DNA from: Bradyrhizobium jicamae
GTDB taxonomy: Bacteria; Pseudomonadota; Alphaproteobacteria; Rhizobiales; Xanthobacteraceae
Length of the DNA: 32,255 nt
NCBI RefSeq assembly: GCF_018130695.1
Contig: NZ_JAFCJX010000052.1
Span: 1-32,255 of the forward strand
Direction: 5' to 3'
A program made the translations under genes and the position numbers. The notes below the pieces were generated by a model. The model searched no databases and was not told where the DNA came from. It saw nothing but the letters and a program-made list of their open reading frames with translations. The first letter of the stretch is position 1, and the number at the start of each line of letters is the position of its first letter. Of this stretch, positions 25,170 through 32,255 are shown piece after piece.

Positions 25170-26141
25170 ATGACGCTCAATGTCTCACGACGATCCTTGC
25201 TCGCACTCGGCGCCGGTCTCGGCGCCTCTACGCTGCTCGGCGAAAGCGCACTCGCCAAGGCGCCCAAGCTCGGCACACAGACGCCCTACTGGCATCGCTT
25301 CAACCTCGGTGATGCCGAGGTGACCGTCGTCTCCGACGGACCGCTGCCGCTCGGCCCGCCCAAGGGCACCTTCGTCGGCGTGCCCGACGACGAAGTGAAG
25401 AAGATGCTGTCGGACAATTTCCTCTCGCCGGAAAATGTCGTGCTCGAGCAGAACTCGCCGATCGTCAACACCGGCGACAAACTCATTCTGTTCGACACCG
25501 GCATGGGCACCTCGAAAGCGTTCGGCCCGACCACCGGCCGGCAGCAGAAGAGCATGGCCGAAGCCGGCATCAAGCCGGAGCAGATCGATGCGGTCGTGTT
25601 CTCGCACGCGCATATCGATCACATCGGTGGCGTCGTCGGCGAAGACGGCAAGCCGCTATTCCCGAATGCGCAATTCTACATCGCCCAAAGCGATTTCGAC
25701 TTCTGGACCAATGAAGCCAATCTCGGCGGTCCGCTGAAGGACTTCGTGATCCACGCCCGCAAGAACCTGATGCCGATCCGCGACCGCCTGGTGTTCTTCA
25801 AGGACGGCCAGGAATTCCTGCCCGGCGTGCAGGCGATCGCAGCACCCGGCCACACTGTCGGCCACACCATCTTCATGGTGAGCTCGGCCGGCAAATCCTT
25901 CTGCTTCCTCGGCGACCTCTCGCATCACCCGGTGCTGCTGCTGGAGAAGCCGCTGATGGAGTTCTCCTACGACAGCGATCCAAAGCAGGCCGCGCAGACC
26001 CGCGTGAAGCTGCTGGACATGCTGGCGGCCAACAAGACCGCCGTGATGTCCTACCACTTCGCCTGGCCCGGCTATGGCCACGTCGCCAAGACCAAGGAGG
26101 GATTCCACTACTATCCCGAAGCGATGCAGATGCTGCTCTGA
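25170..26141 (+). CDS. MBL-fold metallohydrolase with Tat signal
   Basis: This exported enzyme of the metallo-beta-lactamase superfamily has 323 residues. It starts MTLNVSRRSLLALGAGLGAST, a twin-arginine signal with predicted cleavage after SALA near residue 29. Export in folded, metal-loaded form is therefore expected. Zinc ligands are HAHIDH (146-151), PGHTVGH (226-232), Asp249 in FLGDLSHHP and His296 in SYHFAWPGYGH. The layout resembles the exported lactonase/hydrolase-like MBL proteins common in rhizobia rather than true beta-lactamases. The substrate is unknown. GGAGGAAG before the ATG at 25170 fixes the start; an upstream in-frame extension is spurious. It is monocistronic, with a terminator directly behind it. 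Confidence 0.9.
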   Translation: MTLNVSRRSLLALGAGLGASTLLGESALAKAPKLGTQTPYWHRFNLGDAEVTVVSDGPLPLGPPKGTFVGVPDDEVKKMLSDNFLSPENVVLEQNSPIVNTGDKLILFDTGMGTSKAFGPTTGRQQKSMAEAGIKPEQIDAVVFSHAHIDHIGGVVGEDGKPLFPNAQFYIAQSDFDFWTNEANLGGPLKDFVIHARKNLMPIRDRLVFFKDGQEFLPGVQAIAAPGHTVGHTIFMVSSAGKSFCFLGDLSHHPVLLLEKPLMEFSYDSDPKQAAQTRVKLLDMLAANKTAVMSYHFAWPGYGHVAKTKEGFHYYPEAMQMLL

Positions 26142-26151
26142 GTGCGCAATC

Positions 26152-26181
26152 GCCGGGGACGACCCGTCGGCCGTCCCCGGC
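26152..26181 (+). terminator. Terminator after the MBL-fold gene
   Basis: GCCGGGGACG (26152-26161) pairs perfectly with CGTCCCCGGC (26172-26181) over a 10-base loop, 10 bases after the stop codon. It is followed by TTTAGCC. The strong GC stem with a short U-run is typical of an intrinsic terminator. Confidence 0.7.
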
Positions 26182-26293
26182 TTTAGCCTCGCATTAGCCA
26201 AACCTTGCCGTGGAAGTTAAATCTTTACGCTCTCGGGAACTTTGGTTCCCCGTTTAAGCGGTCTGCAAGAGCTGCTGCTTGAGATTGCGGCTC

Positions 26294-27553
26294 ATGACAG
26301 CCGCAGTCCTGCCAGACACCCCCGTTGATGCCGCGCAACCAGCGCAGCGCAAGTCGCGCCTGCGCGTCTGTGTCGACTGGCTATTGGCCGGCCTGCATCC
26401 GGAGCCGGATGAGGTCCGCAAGGAATTGCTGCATCAACGCGCGAGCAAGATCAAAACGCTCGCGGTCGCGATCTTCGCCTCGCTGCTCACGGCCTCGATC
26501 GCCGCCGCGTTGACCGGGACCGCATGGGCCTATGGCTGGGTGGCAGCTGAACTCGTTCTCGGCAGCATCCGGGTCTACCTGATGCTGGCCGACATCGCGA
26601 AGGCGAAGGCCGCGCAACTCACCGGCACCACCATCGCGCCGATCTGGGCCGGGCTCGCCTCGGCGATCCTGATTTCCGCCGGTTGCTATCAATGCGTCGC
26701 ATCGGGCGAGTTGCCGCTGATCCTGATGGCCGGCATCGGCATCGCCAATCTCGTCGGCGGCATCTCCTCGCGCAACGCCGGCACGCCGCGCTATGGCGCG
26801 CTGTTGATCTGCATCCTGACGCTGCCGTTTGCGATCGCCACGATCGTCTCGCCGATCCCGTATCTCTTCATCATCGGCCTGCAAACGCCGCTCTACACCG
26901 CCGGCATGATCTTCCTGCTGCTCGAGAACCACAAGGTGCTGCTCAACCTGCACCGCTCCGAGCACAGCAATCGCCAGATGGCGCATCACGACCTGCTCAC
27001 CGGCCTGCCCAACCGCGCGCTGAATCAAAAGCTGTTCGCCGATCTGCTCGCCGTGCCCGCGTCCGAAGTGACGTCACAGCGTTCAAAGCTCGCGGTGTTC
27101 TGTCTCGATCTCGACGGCTTCAAGGGCGTCAATGACGGCTTTGGACATGCGATGGGCGATGCGGTTCTGGTCCAGGTCGCCAAGCGGCTGCGCGGCTGCG
27201 TCCGCGACGTCGATTTCGCGTGCCGTCTCGGCGGCGACGAATTCGTCGTGCTGCTGCCCGACATCAGCGACGACGACGCGATCTCTGTCGCGCGGCGCAT
27301 CATCGCGCGTGTCTCCGAGCCCTTCGCATTCGAGCCGGCTGCCAGGATCGGCGTCAGCATCGGCATTGCCGCCGCACCCCGCGACGGCAACACCGCCGAC
27401 GAGCTGCTAATCGCGGCCGACCGCGCGATGTATGAAGCCAAGCGCCGCGGCAAGGGCGGTTTCGTGATCCACGTCCCGAACGTGGAGTCGGGCAGCCTTG
27501 CTCCGACGGAGGATACGCATCGCGGCTCTGCCGCCGAGGCAACCGCCGCTTAG
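26294..27553 (+). CDS. Membrane-bound diguanylate cyclase (GGDEF)
   Basis: This enzyme makes the second messenger c-di-GMP from two GTP. The 419-residue protein has about six transmembrane helices between residues 54 and 210, a possible membrane sensor of unknown ligand. A GGDEF domain follows from about 229 (MAHHDLLTGLPNRALNQKLFADLL). LDLDGFKGVNDGFGHAMGDAVL binds metal and nucleotide, and the active site is RLGGDEF (313-317). The inhibitory-site motif RxxD is present as RDVD at 304-307, five residues before GGDEF, so product inhibition is expected. No EAL domain is attached. The open frame begins at a TTG at 26279; the ATG at 26294 is preferred, although neither has a strong ribosome site. 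Confidence 0.92.
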   Translation: MTAAVLPDTPVDAAQPAQRKSRLRVCVDWLLAGLHPEPDEVRKELLHQRASKIKTLAVAIFASLLTASIAAALTGTAWAYGWVAAELVLGSIRVYLMLADIAKAKAAQLTGTTIAPIWAGLASAILISAGCYQCVASGELPLILMAGIGIANLVGGISSRNAGTPRYGALLICILTLPFAIATIVSPIPYLFIIGLQTPLYTAGMIFLLLENHKVLLNLHRSEHSNRQMAHHDLLTGLPNRALNQKLFADLLAVPASEVTSQRSKLAVFCLDLDGFKGVNDGFGHAMGDAVLVQVAKRLRGCVRDVDFACRLGGDEFVVLLPDISDDDAISVARRIIARVSEPFAFEPAARIGVSIGIAAAPRDGNTADELLIAADRAMYEAKRRGKGGFVIHVPNVESGSLAPTEDTHRGSAAEATAA

Positions 27554-27632
27554 CAAGGTCGAGGCGCCTTGTTCCCGTAATGTTCTTGACTTGCCGCCCG
27601 ATTTCGCTACCCTCGATTGTGCAGGGGGTAGC

Positions 27633-29171
27633 ATGGTTCAGCGGGTTTCCACCGTCGCTTTCGAAGGGATTGAGGCCCGCGCGGTCGACGTGCAGGTGCA
27701 GATCGTCCCCGGCTTGCCGAACTTTCTGATCGTCGGCCTGCCGGACAAGGCGGTGTCCGAGGCGCGCGAGCGGGTGCGGGCGGCGGTTGTCGCCTCCGGC
27801 CTGGCGCTGCCGGCGCGGCGGATCATCGTCAATCTGGCGCCGGCCGACCTGCCCAAGGAAGGCAGTCACTACGACCTGCCGATCGCGCTTGGCCTGATGG
27901 CGGCGATCGGGGCGATCCCGCCCGACGCGCTCAACGGCTTTACGGTGCTTGGCGAACTCGGGCTCGACGGCTCGATCGCACCGGTCGCCGGCGTTCTGCC
28001 GGCTGCGATCGGCGCCAATTCGCGCGACGAGGGCCTGATCTGTCCGGCGGCGTGCGGCTCGGAGGCGGCGTGGGCAAGCCCGGACATCCAGATCATTGCG
28101 GCGCGCTCGCTGATCCAGATCGCCAATCACTTCAAGGGCACGCAGGTCCTGTCGCGGCCGCAGCCGAAGGTGCATGAGCGCGAGGAGGCACTGCTCGACC
28201 TCAGAGACATCAAGGGCCAGGAAAGCGCCAAACGCGCGCTCGAGATCGCAGCCGCGGGCGGGCATCACCTTTTGATGATGGGCTCGCCCGGCGCGGGCAA
28301 ATCGATGCTGGCGGCGCGGCTGCCGTCGATCCTGCCGCCATTGTCGCCATCCGAACTGCTGGAAGTCTCGATGATCGCCTCCGTCGCCGGCGAGATTCGC
28401 GATGGTGCTCTGACAGCGCGGCGGCCATTCCGCAGCCCCCATCACTCCGCCAGCATGGCGGCACTCACCGGCGGCGGCATGCGGGCAAGGCCCGGCGAGA
28501 TTTCGCTCGCGCATCAGGGCGTGCTGTTCCTCGACGAGCTGCCGGAGTTCGATCCGCGCGTGCTGGATTCGCTGCGCCAGCCGCTGGAGAACGGCGAGGT
28601 CTCGGTCAGCAGAGCCAACCACCGCGTCACCTATCCGGCGCGCTTCATGCTGGTAGCGGCGATGAACCCCTGCCGCTGCGGCCATGCCTATGAGCCCGGC
28701 TATTCCTGCAAGCGCGGTCAGCTCGACCGCTGCACCGCCGACTACCAGATGCGCATCTCCGGCCCGCTGATGGACCGCATCGATCTCCGCATCGAGGTGC
28801 CGGCCGTCACCGCCGCCGATCTGATCTTGCCGCCGCCGTCGGAAGGCTCGGCCGAAGTCGCGGCCCGCGTCGCTGCCGCGCGCAACGTCCAGCTGGCGCG
28901 CTATGCGGCCGCCGGCCTGCCACATGTCCGCACCAATGCCGAGGCGCCGAGCGCGCTGCTCGAGACCATCGCGCAGCCGGATGCAGCGGGCCAGAAGCTG
29001 CTGCGCGAAGCCGCCGAGACCATGCATCTCACCGCGCGCGGCTATCATCGTGTGCTGCGGGTTGCGCGCACGCTGGCCGATCTCGACGGCGCCGAGAAAA
29101 TCGGCCGTCTGCATCTCGCCGAAGCGCTGTCGTATCGGGCGCTTGCCGACGATCTGCGTCGCGCGGCCTAA
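27633..29171 (+). CDS. ComM/YifB family AAA+ Mg-chelatase-like ATPase
   Basis: This is a hexameric AAA+ helicase of the ComM/YifB family, implicated in branch migration during natural transformation where studied. The 512-residue protein has the amino-terminal Lon-like ChlI domain (VQRVSTVAFEGIEARAVDVQVQIVPGLPNFLIVGLPDKAVSEARERVRAA). Walker A is GSPGAGKSM at about 217, and Walker B is VLFLDELPEF at about 297. The cysteine-bearing segment NPCRCGHAYEPGYSCKRGQLDRC follows, then the Mg-chelatase carboxy-terminal domain (TARGYHRVLRVARTLADLDG). The ATG at 27633 has AGGGGG six bases upstream; the longer frame is spurious. It follows the diguanylate cyclase by 79 bases. Confidence 0.94.
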   Translation: MVQRVSTVAFEGIEARAVDVQVQIVPGLPNFLIVGLPDKAVSEARERVRAAVVASGLALPARRIIVNLAPADLPKEGSHYDLPIALGLMAAIGAIPPDALNGFTVLGELGLDGSIAPVAGVLPAAIGANSRDEGLICPAACGSEAAWASPDIQIIAARSLIQIANHFKGTQVLSRPQPKVHEREEALLDLRDIKGQESAKRALEIAAAGGHHLLMMGSPGAGKSMLAARLPSILPPLSPSELLEVSMIASVAGEIRDGALTARRPFRSPHHSASMAALTGGGMRARPGEISLAHQGVLFLDELPEFDPRVLDSLRQPLENGEVSVSRANHRVTYPARFMLVAAMNPCRCGHAYEPGYSCKRGQLDRCTADYQMRISGPLMDRIDLRIEVPAVTAADLILPPPSEGSAEVAARVAAARNVQLARYAAAGLPHVRTNAEAPSALLETIAQPDAAGQKLLREAAETMHLTARGYHRVLRVARTLADLDGAEKIGRLHLAEALSYRALADDLRRAA

Positions 29172-29290
29172 TTCATCTCAGGCGTGCATGATCGCCGCCA
29201 TCGTCAACGCGGTGGTAACCAGTCTCGTTTACGCTCCGCAAACCATAAGCGCCGCGTCCGCGCGCTTGAGGCGGTGAGCGAGTAAGTGTC

Positions 29291-29776
29291 ATGTTGCGTT
29301 TCAAGATCCTGGCCTCGGTGCTGCCGCTGGCCGTGACCGCGGTGTTTGCCCGCGGCGAGTTGCTGCCCGGTCCCCGGCCCTGCATCGAGGTCGGCGGCGC
29401 GGCCGTCCAGATCGCCGCGCTGCCCTGGCAGGCGCAGCTCCATGTCAGCTTCACCGACGACCCGAATCTGGCCACCGTCCGCGTCCAGATCACTGACGCT
29501 GCCGAGCTGGCCGACTTTGCCGTGATCGACGATATCGACGACACCGAGGCCGGCGCCTGCGAGAGCCATAACGTCCCGCAGCTGGTCGCGATCTCCGGCA
29601 GCCCGCGGGCCGCAGATCCCGTCATCCATCTCTCGCATGACGGCCCGTCCGACTATCGTATCTTCGTGCAATCCAAGACATTTTCGGCCCGCGACGCCGC
29701 GGCCCTGATCGTCGGCGCCCGCGGCGGACATCGCCGCCTGGAAGCCGCCTCGCTGGACGCATTAACGCTTCGCTAA
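29291..29776 (+). CDS. Small exported protein of unknown function
   Basis: I do not recognise this 161-residue protein. It begins MLRFKILASVLPLAVTAVFARGELLPGP, an apparent signal peptide or single membrane anchor. An acidic domain follows (VSFTDDPNLATVRVQITDAAELADFAVIDDIDDTEAGACESHN), then SDYRIFVQSKTFSARDAAALIVGARGG. Two cysteines (near residues 31 and 89) could form a disulfide in the periplasm. Codon usage matches neighbouring genes, and the frame is long and clean, so it is probably real. It lies 119 bases after the ComM-like gene and 131 bases before the hybrid kinase, in the same direction. A link to the kinase as a periplasmic partner is conceivable but unproven. Confidence 0.7.
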   Translation: MLRFKILASVLPLAVTAVFARGELLPGPRPCIEVGGAAVQIAALPWQAQLHVSFTDDPNLATVRVQITDAAELADFAVIDDIDDTEAGACESHNVPQLVAISGSPRAADPVIHLSHDGPSDYRIFVQSKTFSARDAAALIVGARGGHRRLEAASLDALTLR

Positions 29777-29907
29777 CCCTGTTGTCAGCGCAACGCGAAA
29801 CGCTCGCCCGCCTCAAGCACTTTGCAAGGTGACCGACGCATCGTCTGGGCCAACACCCCGACGGCTGACGGGCCGTCGATGTCAAGCAATCTCAGGGGAT
29901 GTCGGCG

Positions 29908-32157
29908 ATGGGGCGGATTTTTCGATTCAAGCTGCGCCTGCGCCGCTTTTCGCGCCGCCACCCTTGGCTCACCTTTGCGGTCCGCTCCTTCACCGTCTTC
30001 TCCGCCGCGTTCGGCGGCGCCTTCGGCTTCATCTCCGGCATCCTGGCCGAAGATTCCAGCTACGACCCCTATGCGTTCGCGATCGGCGTGAGCTTCCTGT
30101 TCGCGCTCGCCTGCCTCGCGCTGGCGACGATGAGCGTCCGGATGCGCTTCCTGCGCAAGAAGCTGCGCACCATCGCCACCCACAATGAGGCGATGGCGGA
30201 TCGCAACTGGGAGCTGCAGGAGGCCGAGCAGCGCGTCCGCAATCTGTTCAAGGCGCAGGGCGATTTGATCGTGCTGCGCGATGCGGATGGCCGCATCACC
30301 TACGCCAACGACGCCTATTGCGAGCTGGCGCAGCTGCCGCGCGATCAGCTGGTCGGCAGCACCGCCACGCTGCAAGTGCTGGAGCAAGGCGACACCGCGC
30401 TCGAGAGCAACGGCACGCGGGTGCACGACCAGAAGATCGAGGGACCGTTGGGTGCGCGCTGGATCGCCTGGCGCGAGGGCTTTGTGCGCAACGACGCCGG
30501 CGGGCCGGCCGAGATGCAGAGCGTCGGCCGCGACGTCACCGACCGCACCGAGAGCGAACGCGCGCTCGCCGAAGCGCGCGACCAGGCCGATGCAGCGAAC
30601 CGCGCCAAGTCGCGCTTCCTCGCGATGGCCAGCCACGAGATCCGCACGCCGCTGAACGGCATCATCGGCATGAGCGGCCTCTTGATGGAAACGCCGCTGA
30701 CGCCGGAGCAGGCGACCTATGTCAAGGCAGTGAAGACCTCGGGCGATGCGCTGCTGTCGCTGATCGAGGAGCTGCTCGACTATTCCAAGATCGAGGCCGG
30801 CAAGATCGATCTCGAGCACCGGCCGTTCGCGCTGTCGACGCTGATCGAGGACATCACCGAATTGCTGGCGCCGCGCGCGCAGGCCAAGGGCATCGAGATC
30901 GCCGCCTATGTCGACGAGCAATTGCCGATCGAGGTGATCGGCGATTCCGCGCGGCTCCGCCAGGTGCTGCTCAATCTCGCCGGCAATGCCATCAAGTTCA
31001 CCGCGACCGGCGGCGTGGCGCTGATCGTCGAGCCCGGCATCTGGCCGAACGAGATCAGCTTCCTGGTGCGCGACACCGGCATCGGCATTGCGCCGGAAGC
31101 GCAGCAGCGCATCTTCCGCGAATTCGAGCAGGCCGACGAGCGCATCGCGCGCAGCTATGGCGGCACCGGCCTCGGCCTCTCGATCAGCGATCGCATCGTG
31201 AAACGAATGGGCGGACGCATCGCGCTGGCGAGCACGCCAGGTGCCGGCTCGACCTTCGAGGTCTCGATCCCGCTCACTGCTGCCGACACCGGCGAGGTGA
31301 AGATATTCGCGGCGCCCGACTTCTCCGGGCAGTCGATCATGCTGGCGGCGCCGCAGAGCATTGAGGCCTCGCTGATCTCGCGACGGCTGCAGCGCTGGGG
31401 CGCGCAGACCTGCATGGTGGCGGATGCCGACGTTGCGACAGCGCTTCTGCCGGAGCGAACCTGGCACGCGGTCCTGATCGACCACGCGCTCGGCACGGAG
31501 AGGATGGAAGCGCTCGCCAACGCCGCGCGCACGCATGCCACCCACCGCATCGTGATGTTCACGCCGGCGACGCGGCAGGAGCTGCTGGCGTCGACCGGCT
31601 CGACCTTTACCGGCTATCTGATCAAGCCGCTGCGCGCGGCATCGCTCGCGGCGCGCCTGACTGCGACGCCGGAGATCGCAGCACCCAGCCTTGCGATCGA
31701 GACGCCGGAGGACCCCGCATCGCATGCAGCACAGGCGACCGACGCGCGAAAGGGCTTGTCGATCCTGGTCGCCGAGGACAATGAGATCAACGCGCTGTTG
31801 ATGCGTTCGCTGCTCAGCCGGCTCGGCCATCACGCCGTCATCACCACCAATGGCGAGCAGGCGATGGAATCCTGGCTGTCGGCGAAATCCGCCGGCACGC
31901 CCTATGATCTCGTCCTGATGGACGTACAGATGCCGCGGCTGAACGGCATCGAGACGACCAAGCGCATCCGCAAGCTCGAAGCCGGCCAGCCCGGCCGGCA
32001 GACGCCGATCCTGGCATTGACCGCCAACGCGCTGGTGGAAGATCGCTACGCCTGCTTCGAGGCCGGCATGGACGGTTTTCTGATCAAGCCGCTCGACCGC
32101 GAGAAGCTGCAGGAAGCGCTGGCGGGACTGGCCGCGTCACGGCATCTGGCGGCGTAG
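29908..32157 (+). CDS. Membrane hybrid histidine kinase: PAS-HisKA-HATPase with two receiver modules
   Basis: This is a sensor kinase of 749 residues. A basic amino terminus leads into two membrane helices (about 28-48 and 57-76) with only a short loop between them. A PAS domain follows (about 112-215; LIVLRDADGRITYANDAYCELAQLP). The HisKA domain has the phosphorylated His243 in MASHEIRTPLNG. The ATPase domain shows an N box (LLNLAGNAIKF), DTGIG and GGTGLGLS. The first receiver-like module (about 475-587) lacks the acidic pair but keeps LIDHA and LIKPL. The second (about 617-737) is complete: AEDN, phospho-acceptor Asp672 in LMDVQMP, LTAN and LIKPL. ATG at 29899 touches AGGGG, so the ATG at 29908 is preferred. 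There is no adjacent response regulator. Confidence 0.92.
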   Translation: MGRIFRFKLRLRRFSRRHPWLTFAVRSFTVFSAAFGGAFGFISGILAEDSSYDPYAFAIGVSFLFALACLALATMSVRMRFLRKKLRTIATHNEAMADRNWELQEAEQRVRNLFKAQGDLIVLRDADGRITYANDAYCELAQLPRDQLVGSTATLQVLEQGDTALESNGTRVHDQKIEGPLGARWIAWREGFVRNDAGGPAEMQSVGRDVTDRTESERALAEARDQADAANRAKSRFLAMASHEIRTPLNGIIGMSGLLMETPLTPEQATYVKAVKTSGDALLSLIEELLDYSKIEAGKIDLEHRPFALSTLIEDITELLAPRAQAKGIEIAAYVDEQLPIEVIGDSARLRQVLLNLAGNAIKFTATGGVALIVEPGIWPNEISFLVRDTGIGIAPEAQQRIFREFEQADERIARSYGGTGLGLSISDRIVKRMGGRIALASTPGAGSTFEVSIPLTAADTGEVKIFAAPDFSGQSIMLAAPQSIEASLISRRLQRWGAQTCMVADADVATALLPERTWHAVLIDHALGTERMEALANAARTHATHRIVMFTPATRQELLASTGSTFTGYLIKPLRAASLAARLTATPEIAAPSLAIETPEDPASHAAQATDARKGLSILVAEDNEINALLMRSLLSRLGHHAVITTNGEQAMESWLSAKSAGTPYDLVLMDVQMPRLNGIETTKRIRKLEAGQPGRQTPILALTANALVEDRYACFEAGMDGFLIKPLDREKLQEALAGLAASRHLAA

Positions 32158-32205
32158 CCGTCATTGCGAGCAAATCCTGTAGATTCCATGGGCGGTGAGC
32201 GTGGC

Positions 32206-32248
32206 CTCTCCGATAGGTTTGGGTTTCCACACTCGAACCCACGGAGAG
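32206..32248 (+). promoter_or_regulatory. Hairpin that buries the ribosome site of the next gene
   Basis: CTCTCCG (32206-32212) pairs with CGGAGAG (32242-32248), and TGGGTT (32220-32225) pairs with AACCCA (32236-32241). This makes a 13 bp stem with one 7-base bulge and a 10-base loop. The right strand contains GGAGAG, the ribosome-binding site for the ATG at 32253. Translation would be low unless the structure is opened. Such sequestration is common before transposase genes. Confidence 0.6.
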
Positions 32249-32252
32249 TCAG

Positions 32253-32255
32253 ATG
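32253..32255 (+). CDS. Start codon of the next gene (truncated by window end)
   Basis: An ATG ends the window, preceded at a good distance by GGAGAG. Only the first codon is visible, so the product cannot be named. The upstream leader, and the abrupt end of a familiar repeat start (CGTCATTGCGAG, 32159-32170) just after the kinase gene, hint that this could be an insertion-sequence transposase. That is inference only. Confidence 0.4.

Noticed and set aside
26235..26255. GGAAC followed by CGTT, resembling an EcfG general-stress promoter before the diguanylate cyclase gene
   Set aside because: The boxes are only about 10 bases apart, whereas EcfG promoters need 16-17. The GGGAAC-TTTG-GTTCCC hairpin explains the match.

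Overview
This 32 kb window looks like chromosomal DNA of an alphaproteobacterium of the Nitrobacteraceae, most likely Bradyrhizobium or a close relative. The evidence is very high GC, strong G/C third-position bias, the dnaK-dnaJ and hrcA-grpE arrangements, an HrcA starting with GTG, a PmtA-type methyltransferase, and several dispersed palindromic repeats that I recognise from that group. No database could be searched, so the genus is inferred.

Layout. 1-260 is a non-coding repeat region with perhaps the last 21 codons of an upstream gene. 261-3009 (minus) is an EmrAB-type efflux pair. 3076-4423 is endonuclease III divergent from a DUF2244 membrane protein, followed by an Ada-like AraC/methyltransferase fusion (4458-5375). 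A 130 bp inverted-repeat element ends that block. 5515-13169 (minus) is a long co-directional stretch read as dnaK, dnaJ, PmtA-like methyltransferase, FMN reductase, pyrF, DUF1330, dapB, gpmA, GNAT. A heat-shock-type promoter lies before dnaK and a terminator-like hairpin lies between dnaK and dnaJ. 13754-15601 (plus) holds an exported protein of unknown function and a nicotinamidase with an export signal. 15645-16731 holds a solitary Phd-type antitoxin and about 800 bp of repeat-derived DNA.

16732-21194 is the second heat-shock and housekeeping block: hrcA and grpE (minus) divergent from rph-rdgB-hemW (plus). 21250-24977 is an LpoA-like lipoprotein (minus) divergent from rsmI-yraN-gshB, resembling the lpoA/yraN/rsmI neighbourhood of enterobacteria. 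25170-32157 (plus) carries a Tat-exported metallo-beta-lactamase-fold hydrolase, a membrane diguanylate cyclase, a ComM/YifB AAA+ ATPase, a small exported protein of unknown function, and a large membrane hybrid histidine kinase. The window ends at the start codon of a further gene whose ribosome site lies in a strong hairpin; this may be the edge of an insertion sequence.

Most of the window is conserved core genome: protein quality control, DNA and RNA maintenance, lysine, pyrimidine and glutathione synthesis, and envelope functions. I found no CRISPR array, phage, tRNA or rRNA gene, and no clear new defence or biosynthetic system. The points most worth a second look are the exported nicotinamidase, the toxin-less antitoxin with its candidate operator, the structure between dnaK and dnaJ, the receiver-degenerate hybrid kinase with its small exported neighbour, and the hairpin at the right edge.
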